Translations under genes and position numbers: made by a program | Assembly (NCBI GenBank): GCA_029565675.1 | Contig: JAKQNP010000046.1 | Span: 1 to 64,000 of the forward strand | Length of the DNA: 64,000 nt | Origin: a bacterium | Lineage (GTDB): Bacteria > Zhuqueibacterota > Zhuqueibacteria > Residuimicrobiales > Oceaniaggregativiventaceae | Direction: 5' to 3' | The notes under the pieces: generated by a model | Database searches by the model: none | Seen by the model: the letters and a program-made list of their open reading frames with translations, nothing else | Told to the model about the DNA's origin: nothing | Shown here: positions 1 to 6,800 of the stretch, piece after piece | Layout of the letters: each line of letters starts with the position of its first letter | How positions within the stretch are numbered: position 1 is the first letter of the stretch

Positions 1-47
1 ATTTCGCCAAGCCAGGTTAAGACATCTGTTTCACTCAGACTTAAAAA

Positions 48-137
48 TGTCCGAATCTTTAGTGAAACACTGTCCGAAAGTTTAGTGAAACGCTGTCCGA
101 ATCTTTAATGAAATGGTGTCCGAAAATTTTTGAATTT
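48..137. repeat. Tandem 23-bp repeats, probable IS21-type element end
   Basis: Three consecutive 23-bp units begin at 48, 71 and 94, each starting TGTCCGAA and containing TTTA(G/A)TGAAA. A fourth, decaying unit begins at 117. Multiple short repeats starting with TG at an element terminus are a known trait of IS21-family insertion sequences. No transposase lies in the window to the right, so the body of the element would lie to the left. The assignment rests on repeat architecture only. Confidence 0.5.
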
Positions 138-250
138 ACCATATTAAGTCGAAGGATAAGAAGCATATAGATATAAATGAGTTGGATGCATCCATCGCTC
201 CACACTTTTGTTCTATTGCTTGTGCTGCGAAATTATTAAAACTCGGGGGT

Positions 251-1198
251 ATGATAATTAATACAAAAACATTAGTTTTGGTAAATAATTTGATAGTAAA
301 TAACAACTTAAATCTGGATGCCAATGAAATCGGGCTAAGAATATTCATGGATGCAGCTTATGATGAAGCAGATTTTGATTTTTATGTTGAGCACTATGCT
401 AAACTTGTCAACTATGAATATAACCGGTGTGCATACTTAATAACAATGCTGATTTCTTTTGCCAATGTGGATGGTGATTACAGTCCTCCGGAAAGAGATG
501 CAATAGATAGAGCAATTAACATCCTTCGTCTTCCATCGGATTTGCATGATCAGATTCTGTATTGTGAGGTTATCGCACAGAAAATTAATGAACTGCCTGG
601 ACCTATGTTTGGGTCAGGGTTTTTTATCAATGATAAAGGATTTATCATTACCAATGATCACGTCATTGGTTACCGCAAAAATATAAAAGTCAGGGCTTAT
701 GACAAATTCAAAAACGCCGATGTTATTATGAGAGATAAGGAGTCTGACCTTTGTCTACTGCACATCGATGTTGGTAGCGTCAGTACTCCGTTTTGTACCA
801 AACCTATTCTTGAGGGACAGGCTATTTTTACTTACGGATACCCCGAGCCAAGATCTATGGGGTACTCCCCAAAATTGACGAAAGGAGTAATCAGTTCCAA
901 GTTTGGAGCAAAAGACGATGCACATCGAATGCAAATTGATGCAGCGATTCAACCGGGTAATTCAGGTGGGCCTGTAATAGACTGTGATAGCGGTGCTATT
1001 GTTGGTTTGGTTTCCTCGCGGTTAAAAAAGGCACAGAAAGCAAACTATGCGATAAAAGCAGATCGGATATTATCATTTCTTGGAAAGATGGAAGTATTAC
1101 GGAAATCAGTTGATATCAGTGATAACTCACCGAGGGATTTTACACAAATTGTAGAGGATGTGAATAAATCCACGGTTCAGGTAATTTCCTGCAAATAA
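251..1198 (+). CDS. TerB-like/trypsin-like serine protease fusion
   Basis: Protein of 315 residues. The C-terminal half is a DegP/HtrA-type S1C trypsin fold. His137 sits in TNDHVIG, Asp166 in ESDLCLL and Ser238 in QPGNSGGPV, so the catalytic triad is complete. There is no PDZ domain and no signal peptide, which suggests a cytoplasmic protease. Residues about 60-95 (LITMLISFANVDGDYSPPE) resemble the acidic TerB-type helical domain of tellurite/stress systems. The reading frame can be extended to a TTG at 182, but ATG 251, just after a G-rich stretch, gives a more natural N-terminus. A sigma-factor gene follows closely. Cargo of an integrative element. A role in stress or phage response is inference. 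Confidence 0.75.
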   Translation: MIINTKTLVLVNNLIVNNNLNLDANEIGLRIFMDAAYDEADFDFYVEHYAKLVNYEYNRCAYLITMLISFANVDGDYSPPERDAIDRAINILRLPSDLHDQILYCEVIAQKINELPGPMFGSGFFINDKGFIITNDHVIGYRKNIKVRAYDKFKNADVIMRDKESDLCLLHIDVGSVSTPFCTKPILEGQAIFTYGYPEPRSMGYSPKLTKGVISSKFGAKDDAHRMQIDAAIQPGNSGGPVIDCDSGAIVGLVSSRLKKAQKANYAIKADRILSFLGKMEVLRKSVDISDNSPRDFTQIVEDVNKSTVQVISCK

Positions 1199-1255
1199 TC
1201 AATGTTTTTTGGCAAAAATTGGAAATCACGAGTATATAATTGTAGGAGCCTTGTC

Positions 1256-2056
1256 ATGTCACGAAACGAAAGTCCACTTTTAAATGTGATGACTGAACTA
1301 AATGGCAGGTTATATGGAGTTGCAAGAAAAAGTGGTCTCGATGTTGAAGATGCGAAAGACATCGTTCAGGAGGTGATGCTTAGCGTATTGGAGCAGATGG
1401 ATAATAACCCAAAATTGCAGAATGACTTTGAAAAAGATATCAACTACTTTAAAAACTATCTTTTTCGAACACTTTTCAATAAAATTATTGATTTTAAAAA
1501 AAGCAATAAGAAGGGTATAACTGAGGCACCACCTAATAAGCGATCGAATGACCCAAATCTGAAACCAGGCCAACAGCCCATTATCTTTATACCGCTTGAG
1601 AAAAACCCATCATTACCAGATTTCCAAGATCCAGTTCAAAAACAGCAGAGGGATGAAACTTTGAAAAAAGTATTACAGGAATTTAAAGAGAAAGCGTTGA
1701 GTGACCAGGAGCGTTCCTTTTTGGAATTATTTCTGGAGCTTGCTGATTTATCTGAAGGCATCAACATTTCAGAAATTGCCCGACTCATGGGAATCGCACC
1801 TGATCAAGGGCATAATATTTGGAAGCGGATCAGGAGAAAGTTTAATGATTTTAATGCTAAAGATGGAAGACTGGAAAATGTCGCCGATGGTGCAGCTATC
1901 CTAGATATCGGAATCGGGTCATTGGTTAAGGATATTATTAGCCCTTCAGAGGAACTGGATGAGGAATATTTGTCTGCAGGCAGAGAGATAACAAACAATG
2001 TGTTTGCAAAATTGGGTGTAGATGCCTTAATAAAATTCTCCCGAATATTGAAATAG
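1256..2056 (+). CDS. ECF-type sigma-70 family RNA polymerase sigma factor
   Basis: Protein of 266 residues. The N-terminal region 2 shows the typical 'ARKSGLDVEDAKDIVQEV' helix and a following YLFRTLFNKIIDFKK helix. A low-complexity linker precedes region 4, which has LSDQERSFLELF followed by a helix-turn-helix around ISEIARLMG. The start at 1256 is chosen because TAGGAG lies 7 bases upstream; an in-frame ATG at 1202 has no such site. It lies 57 bases after the protease gene, so the two are probably co-transcribed. No anti-sigma factor is visible. The protease may modulate it, but that is inference. A strong terminator follows directly. Confidence 0.8.
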   Translation: MSRNESPLLNVMTELNGRLYGVARKSGLDVEDAKDIVQEVMLSVLEQMDNNPKLQNDFEKDINYFKNYLFRTLFNKIIDFKKSNKKGITEAPPNKRSNDPNLKPGQQPIIFIPLEKNPSLPDFQDPVQKQQRDETLKKVLQEFKEKALSDQERSFLELFLELADLSEGINISEIARLMGIAPDQGHNIWKRIRRKFNDFNAKDGRLENVADGAAILDIGIGSLVKDIISPSEELDEEYLSAGREITNNVFAKLGVDALIKFSRILK

Positions 2057-2062
2057 CATACG

Positions 2063-2091
2063 AAGCCCGATCATTGATCGGGCTTTTTTTT
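2063..2091 (+). terminator. Rho-independent terminator after sigma factor gene
   Basis: Perfect GC-rich stem (AAGCCCGATC / GATCGGGCTT) with a 3-base loop, followed by a run of T. It closes the protease-sigma transcription unit. Confidence 0.9.
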
Positions 2092-2272
2092 GCCCTCGAG
2101 TTTCCCACCAAAAAAAATCAAAAATTTTCCAACTAAAATGGCAAACAACATCACCTCATGAGTATTAGTATATGAAGAGCAAGGGACAGCGTTTGATGTT
2201 GGGATGCTAACGAAGGCTGACCTTCCGCTAAATCGTAGATGTCAGAACACAATAGAATTATGGAGGAATAGT
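2092..2272. other. Gap with no recognisable gene
   Basis: AT-rich spacer between the sigma-factor terminator and a tiny reading frame. It presumably holds the promoter for the xis/int-proximal genes. No clear promoter boxes, repeats or RNA structure were identified. Confidence 0.5.
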
Positions 2273-2341
2273 ATGAAAATGCTACCAACTTTTAGAGCAC
2301 CGCCAGGGTTCCACAATGCAGTACAGATTATTATTATTTGA
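2273..2341 (+). CDS. Tiny ORF (22 residues) with strong ribosome-binding site
   Basis: A 22-residue frame begins MKMLPTFRAPPG and ends in four isoleucines. A near-ideal ATGGAGGAATAGT lies just upstream of the ATG. It lies 34 bases before the next gene. It could be a leader peptide, a small membrane-active peptide, or chance. The Shine-Dalgarno match is the only evidence, and no family is recognised. Confidence 0.3.
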   Translation: MKMLPTFRAPPGFHNAVQIIII

Positions 2342-2375
2342 CGTTTTTTAACTTTTATTAAAAGGAGAAAACACA

Positions 2376-2828
2376 ATGTCTACACAAAGCAAGTCTCTGA
2401 TTTTGGATTCTCTGAATTCAAATGGTCAGAAACGAATAAGAAAATCGAGCGTGAAAACTCTCGATCTGGGCCAGTTGGCTTTTAGCAAATCCGACTACGA
2501 GATGCTGGAAAAATTGTGGCATGATTATCATCATGATTGCGTGTCTTTGGAAGAAGCAGTGAAAAAGATAGTCATGGCGGATCTCAAGAAGCTAATCGGA
2601 ATCATGAAGATTTACAATATTTACAAAAAACGAAGAGCTTCAGAGAAGCTTGACGACATCTTGAATGATTGCAGAAACAAGGGGCTTCCTATTGCTGATG
2701 TGGAGCCTAGTGTAAGACAAATGCAAAATGAATGGCTTAATCGAAAGCGAGCACTTGTAGAGCAATTAAAGAAAGGTCAGCACGAAGGTACCTTTTCAGA
2801 AGATAACCTCGAGTTGAATATTGCATAA
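2376..2828 (+). CDS. Hypothetical protein of integrative element
   Basis: A 150-residue, highly charged, helix-predicted protein without signal peptide or membrane segment. A good AAAAGGAGAA precedes the ATG. The N-terminus is rich in Ser/Lys/Asn, and the C-terminal third (about residues 105-140) looks like a basic amphipathic helix. It sits directly upstream of the excisionase-like and integrase genes. It could be an element-maintenance or DNA-binding accessory protein, but I recognise no family. Confidence 0.6.
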   Translation: MSTQSKSLILDSLNSNGQKRIRKSSVKTLDLGQLAFSKSDYEMLEKLWHDYHHDCVSLEEAVKKIVMADLKKLIGIMKIYNIYKKRRASEKLDDILNDCRNKGLPIADVEPSVRQMQNEWLNRKRALVEQLKKGQHEGTFSEDNLELNIA

Positions 2829-2910
2829 TGATCAGACCACTGGTAAAATAATTCACCCGGCAGGTCTGAGAAAGGCCTGCCGGCAGTCTATAACTCAATG
2901 GAAGGGAACG

Positions 2911-3081
2911 ATGGAACAAAGACTGTTACAGATCATTGATGCTGCTGTCTATCTCGGAATGTCGAAGGGTGCTTTATACCAGCTCGTCCACCGCAAGCAT
3001 ATTCCTGTTGTTCGCATCGGCCGGGCGCTAAGATTTGACAAAGAGTCTTTAAACCGATGGATAGCCGAACATCAGAACTGA
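2911..3081 (+). CDS. Excisionase-family helix-turn-helix DNA-binding protein
   Basis: Protein of 56 residues carrying the MerR/AlpA-like winged HTH found in excisionases (HTH_17 type). The pattern runs IDAAVYLGMSKGALYQLV, then a wing RIGRALRFDKESLNRWI. The start at 2911 has GGAAGGGA just upstream; the frame stays open back to 2821 but overlaps the previous gene. Its position immediately before the tyrosine integrase fits a recombination-directionality factor that binds the element's att arms. A strong terminator follows. Confidence 0.75.
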   Translation: MEQRLLQIIDAAVYLGMSKGALYQLVHRKHIPVVRIGRALRFDKESLNRWIAEHQN

Positions 3082-3084
3082 CCA

Positions 3085-3116
3085 GGCCCCCTGTGAGTAT
3101 CGCAGGGGGCTTTTTT
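3085..3116 (+). terminator. Rho-independent terminator between xis-like gene and integrase
   Basis: GCCCCCTG / CAGGGGGC stem with a short loop and six T residues. It separates the excisionase-like gene from the integrase, so the integrase likely has its own promoter in the about 50-base gap. Confidence 0.85.
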
Positions 3117-3166
3117 GATTCGGTATAAGAATGATATAGAATTAACAAATGATGGAGGAGATCAAC

Positions 3167-4315
3167 ATGGCAAAGATTTACGAAAGAGACTACAAGAACC
3201 GGATCACCTATTACGCGCACTTTTCAGTACGTGGGAAACGATACCGGATTCGTCTGGATGCGCAGAATCGTGCTCAGGCCAAGAAATTAGCCGCTGACGC
3301 TGAGTATCAGATTCTTACCGAGCACTTTGAAATTCTCAAGAAAACCAAAAAAATGAAATTATGTGAGGTGGCGGATCAGTATATTGAGTTCGCAAAATCA
3401 AACAAACGATCCTGGGACCGTGACATCGTATCGCTTAGGAATATATTACACATGGAGATCGATGGCAGAAAACTTGGGCAATGTGACATCGATTCCATCA
3501 AAGTCAGCGATATACAAAAGTATCAGATTAGGCGAAAGAGAGAGCTTGATGAAAAATTCGATCGCAAAGGCATCGCTGAGGAAGATCGCAACTATGCCAC
3601 AATCAACCGGGAGCTCGCTTGCCTGAAACACATTTATTACCTGGCCATCGAATGGGAGTTTACTCTCAAGAATCCGGTAGTCAGCAAAGCAATCAAGTTC
3701 TATAAAGAAAGGGAACGAAAGCGAACCTTGAGCGATGCTGAATATTCGATGCTGGTATCATCAGCTACGGGTCATCTGCGATTGATACTTCTTATTGCCT
3801 TGAATACAGGGATGCGCCTTGGCGAAATCCTGAGTCTTGGCTGGAATGACATTGATTTTACCGGACGAAAGTTTTATATTACACATACCAAGACTGACGA
3901 GGATCGGGAAGTGCCGATTAATAGCTTCTTATTTGATATTCTGATAAATGTTAATAAAGATTCAGAATTTCTTTTTATTAACCGGGATGGCAAGCCTATT
4001 AAATCCATAAAGACAACCTGGCACTCGCTGCTTCGTAGATTGGCAATTGATAATTTACATTTTCATGATCTGCGGCATACGGCTGCTACCCGCATGGCCA
4101 GGGCAAAAGTAACCGAGTCGGTGATTGCGATGATATTAGGTCATAAACGCGCATCGATCACCAGCCGGTACATCAATCCTCATTGGGAGGAGATGGTCGA
4201 TGCAGCTGAGATATTGGGAAGGATTTGTCACGAATTTGTCACGAAGGCTGAGTATGAGGGCATTGGACCTGGTCATAGTGCATTGTTTAATAATAAAATA
4301 AAGGATGTTATTTAA
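3167..4315 (+). CDS. int: Tyrosine recombinase/phage-type integrase
   Basis: Protein of 382 residues with the full tyrosine-recombinase layout. An N-terminal arm-binding region is followed by a SAM-like core-binding domain (about residues 65-180) and a C-terminal catalytic domain. Visible catalytic residues are Arg217 (NTGMRLGE), Lys242 (HTKTDEDRE), His300 and Arg303 (HDLRHTAA), His326 (LGHKRASIT) and the nucleophile Tyr335 (SRYIN). The start is set by GGAGGAG before ATG 3167. The gene ends a few bases before a tRNA 3' fragment, the classical position for an integrase that uses a tRNA attachment site. All key residues are intact, so the enzyme is probably active. Confidence 0.95.
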   Translation: MAKIYERDYKNRITYYAHFSVRGKRYRIRLDAQNRAQAKKLAADAEYQILTEHFEILKKTKKMKLCEVADQYIEFAKSNKRSWDRDIVSLRNILHMEIDGRKLGQCDIDSIKVSDIQKYQIRRKRELDEKFDRKGIAEEDRNYATINRELACLKHIYYLAIEWEFTLKNPVVSKAIKFYKERERKRTLSDAEYSMLVSSATGHLRLILLIALNTGMRLGEILSLGWNDIDFTGRKFYITHTKTDEDREVPINSFLFDILINVNKDSEFLFINRDGKPIKSIKTTWHSLLRRLAIDNLHFHDLRHTAATRMARAKVTESVIAMILGHKRASITSRYINPHWEEMVDAAEILGRICHEFVTKAEYEGIGPGHSALFNNKIKDVI

Positions 4316-4331
4316 GCCGCAGACCTTTATG

Positions 4332-4374
4332 CTCATAATCCGCAGGTTGTAGGTTCGAATCCTACCGGGCCCAC
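4332..4374 (+). other. attR-like site: 3' half of a tRNA gene with CAT anticodon
   Basis: The segment holds an anticodon loop CTCATAA, a T-arm GTAGG-TTCGAAT-CCTAC and a 3' acceptor strand CGGGCCC plus A. The 5' half is absent: the sequence upstream of the loop does not pair with TCCGC, so this is not a functional tRNA. A 3' tRNA fragment directly after an integrase is the hallmark of a chromosome-element junction. Orientation implies that the element lies to the left and that the intact tRNA lies beyond the left edge of the window. The crossover probably falls in the anticodon-loop region. No encoded CCA follows. Confidence 0.85.
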
Positions 4375-4378
4375 GAAA

Positions 4379-4414
4379 AGAGCCCCTGATTTCAATGAAA
4401 TTGGGGGCTTTTTT
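4379..4414 (+). terminator. Terminator downstream of tRNA fragment
   Basis: AGCCCC...GGGGCT stem with an inner ATTTC/GAAAT helix and a TTTTTT tail. It is probably the original terminator of the host tRNA gene, left on the chromosomal side of the insertion. Confidence 0.85.
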
Positions 4415-4842
4415 ATTGGTTTTGTACTGATCATTCCATCGCCATCGGAGTATTACGAGGCAATGCGATGAAAGAAGATTACCCAAGGATGATATTACCG
4501 GGGGACATCGACTATGAGTAATAAAACGATTACATTGTTTAATAAGCTGAAAAAAAGCCAATGATCCTATCTTTGACCCGCGGTTAAAGAATGAGTGCAA
4601 CGATTCACCTAATTTTGAACAATTGAATCGGGATGCAGTTAAATCCTTGCATATTTTGCCTGAGGTATTAAACACTATTATGATAATCGAATTAGTAAGA
4701 ACTCCTGTTGTTAGGGATTCATGTTCGGAGTTCTTATGCCAAGAAAATATATAAGATATTTCTTGCTTTTAATTTGATGGGTAATTATACTGAATAAAAT
4801 ATTAGGGTCAATACCAGAGAGGTAATGGCTTTTAACAGAGAA
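4415..4842. other. Gap with no supported gene
   Basis: AT-rich stretch of over 400 bases after the att site. Only very short frames occur, for example 17 residues from ATG 4468, and none has convincing support. It may be degraded host or element sequence. No repeats were recognised. Confidence 0.5.
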
Positions 4843-4884
4843 GGCTCAAATTGGTTTATTAGAACTGATTTGAGCCTTTTTTTT
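4843..4884 (+). terminator. Rho-independent terminator
   Basis: A nine-base-pair stem GGCTCAAAT / ATTTGAGCC is followed by eight T residues, with a 16-base loop. It lies in the gap before a TPR/membrane protein gene. No gene directly upstream explains it, so it may mark the end of a decayed transcript. Confidence 0.75.
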
Positions 4885-4925
4885 GAGAGGTTAATTGGCG
4901 GGATGTGTATGAGGAGGGTATGAAG

Positions 4926-5981
4926 ATGGAAGATGCCACTAAATCCGAATTTTTAAAAGCCGAGTCCCTATTTAATGAAGGTGTAAAGCTGTATGAAAAA
5001 GAAGACTATCAACTGGCAGAATTAAAATTAACCGAAGCGCTGACAATCTTGCCAAAATCAGAGGATATTGTCTATAATTTATTATTAGTATATATAAAAA
5101 AAGAAGAATATAATAAAGCCTGGCAATTTGTGGAAAAGATAAAACCAAAGCATAGAAAAGAACTCATTGCGTATCTAGAAAAAATGGGTTATCGGCATGA
5201 TAACCCCGACAGTGATCCACATGATATTGTAGACAATCATACACTTTCTTATGAAGAAATGTCACCAAAAGATGCTGAGGTCGAAGCTTTCAAAACAACC
5301 AACGAATGGTTTGTTGTAGTCCAGACTGCAGACGGACAACGACGGCTCTGCAATAAGAAACAGTTCAAGGACATGTTTAGAAACGACATCCTCGATGGAC
5401 TATTAAACTCCGAGAGCACAGTGGATGTCCACGTTAAAACCAAGGAGGGGCAGTGGAACAAAACATCCTCGCCCCTTGGACAGTTTGCAAGGGGGTATTT
5501 CAAGCTGAGAGTTTTGTATGAGCCGGTGTGGAGTCACGCGATGGCTGGCCTGAAATGGGGAGCATTAATTGGAATTGGTTTGAAGTTTCTCGACACACTG
5601 ATTTTGCTCGGATCGGCAGATCCCACCTTTGCCATTCTGTTCCTTGTTGTCGCAGGTGTGTGTGCCATCCCTCGAATAGGTATTGTGGCGGTGGTTGTTG
5701 TTTCAACTGCGATGTATAAGTTCACGAACGCGAATCTTTTCATAACGCTTCTTTCAGTCATTCTCACCGGTTCAATACTTGGCTGTTTGCCTGGAATGGC
5801 GATTGGTGGAGTTGTCGGCCTTGCTCGTAAAAAGAGTCTACCACACGCTAGGGATGCCAAATCAGAGCGAGATGCTTCTGTACTGAAAGCGGTTGTTCTC
5901 CCCTTGTTGGGAGGAGCAGGTCTGTGGGCATTATACCTTTTCGTTTTCAATCCTTGGTTGATGGGTGTAATGAGCAAGTAA
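4926..5981 (+). CDS. TPR-like protein with C-terminal membrane domain
   Basis: Protein of 351 residues. Residues about 5-95 form TPR-like helices (AESLFNEGVKLYEKEDYQ). A middle domain (about 125-195) has alternating aromatic/charged residues like small GYF- or SHOCT-adjacent modules, but no family is certain. The C-terminal part has several hydrophobic segments from about 205 to 345, with glycine-rich GMAIGGVVGLA helices. ATG 4926 is preferred because GAGGAGGG stands 8 bases upstream. The gene is followed within 5 bases by an attC-like site in the same orientation, so it may be an integron gene cassette. Function unknown. Confidence 0.65.
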   Translation: MEDATKSEFLKAESLFNEGVKLYEKEDYQLAELKLTEALTILPKSEDIVYNLLLVYIKKEEYNKAWQFVEKIKPKHRKELIAYLEKMGYRHDNPDSDPHDIVDNHTLSYEEMSPKDAEVEAFKTTNEWFVVVQTADGQRRLCNKKQFKDMFRNDILDGLLNSESTVDVHVKTKEGQWNKTSSPLGQFARGYFKLRVLYEPVWSHAMAGLKWGALIGIGLKFLDTLILLGSADPTFAILFLVVAGVCAIPRIGIVAVVVVSTAMYKFTNANLFITLLSVILTGSILGCLPGMAIGGVVGLARKKSLPHARDAKSERDASVLKAVVLPLLGGAGLWALYLFVFNPWLMGVMSK

Positions 5982-5985
5982 TTAC

Positions 5986-6060
5986 GCCTAACAACCGCAT
6001 CAACTCGGACTGGCAATTCCGCTGCACTCCATTGCCAGCTGGTTATGCAGGGCGTTAGTG
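5986..6060 (+). other. attC-like recombination site (solitary integron cassette end)
   Basis: The stretch opens GCCTAACAACCGCATCAACTC and closes GGTTATGCAGGGCGTTAG. Its two halves form an imperfect palindrome (CTGGCAAT / ATTGCCAG, GCAT / ATGC, TAAC / GTTA) with unpaired bases, as in folded attC hairpins. It starts 4 bases after a stop codon, the normal place for an attC in a cassette. No integron integrase or second attC was found in the window. Confidence 0.65.
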
Positions 6061-6087
6061 CGTAATAATTACTGAAGGAGAGCTAAA

Positions 6088-6732
6088 ATGAGAACCTGCT
6101 TAAATTGTGGAAAACCAGTATTTGATGCAAAGGAGTTTATTTCAGAGTGTCGAAAAAATAATCTTTCGGTAAACGAAAACACTTTGGAAATCACATTAAG
6201 TCCTGGTGGAATGTATGTTGGAAATTTTAGTGACTATGCGCAAAGGCTACAAGAAAAAGAAAGAATGAGAGAAAGAGCAATTCAAATTCAAAATAAAATG
6301 GCGATGTTCTGTGAAGATTGCAAAAAAGTTTATTGCTTAAGTTGTGTGAGCTCTTTTGGCAAAATACGTGGAAATATGCGTGGATGTATTGCTTGTGGTG
6401 GCAAAATGACTGAAATAAGAGAACAATATGTAACATTAAAATATGGAGAACCTAAAATCACCAGCCAAGGCATAGAGGCCAATATGGAAGTGCAAGGCGA
6501 GGAAAACATCGGTCCAAAGCTCAATCAATTTTGCTTCATGTGTAAGAAGGAATGGGGTCCTTCAGCCGATCATTGTTTTGACTGCAATACGTCTGATACA
6601 TTGGTTAGAATAAAAAAACATGGTTTTTTCAAAAAGAGAATCGAATATTTTGATCAAAATGGAGAGGTGATTTCTTCTGACGAATTGCTGAAAATGCATG
6701 ATAAATACGCTGCGACCAATAAAAACGATTAA
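6088..6732 (+). CDS. Hypothetical zinc-ribbon protein
   Basis: Protein of 214 residues with several CxxC pairs. These are CLNCGKP near the N-terminus, then CEDCKKVYCLSC and CIACGG mid-protein, and CFMCKKEW...CFDCNT near residues 150-170. A charged helical segment rich in Arg/Glu lies around residues 50-75. GAAGGAGAG precedes the ATG. There is no signal peptide. The next gene also begins with a zinc ribbon and follows after 68 bases, so the two may act together. I recognise no named family. Confidence 0.65.
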   Translation: MRTCLNCGKPVFDAKEFISECRKNNLSVNENTLEITLSPGGMYVGNFSDYAQRLQEKERMRERAIQIQNKMAMFCEDCKKVYCLSCVSSFGKIRGNMRGCIACGGKMTEIREQYVTLKYGEPKITSQGIEANMEVQGEENIGPKLNQFCFMCKKEWGPSADHCFDCNTSDTLVRIKKHGFFKKRIEYFDQNGEVISSDELLKMHDKYAATNKND

Positions 6733-6800
6733 GTTTGTGCGCTGCCATAGAAAAATTGCAGAACCGGTTCTATTCGTTTTGTTACCTAAAGGTAGCAAAT

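Noticed and set aside
48-137. CRISPR array
   Set aside because: The 23-bp units are directly adjacent, without unique spacers, and there are no cas genes. The 9-bp array at 37081 also has no spacers.
4332-4374. Functional tRNA gene
   Set aside because: The sequence before the anticodon loop cannot form the anticodon stem, D-arm or 5' acceptor strand. Only the 3' half is present.
4136-4675. 179-residue minus-strand frame across the att site
   Set aside because: It overlaps the integrase catalytic end, the tRNA fragment and a terminator. It is an artefact of open reading on the opposite strand.
5534-6016. 160-residue minus-strand frame over the attC-like site
   Set aside because: Antisense to the membrane domain of the TPR protein. 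Its start lies inside the attC-like palindrome.
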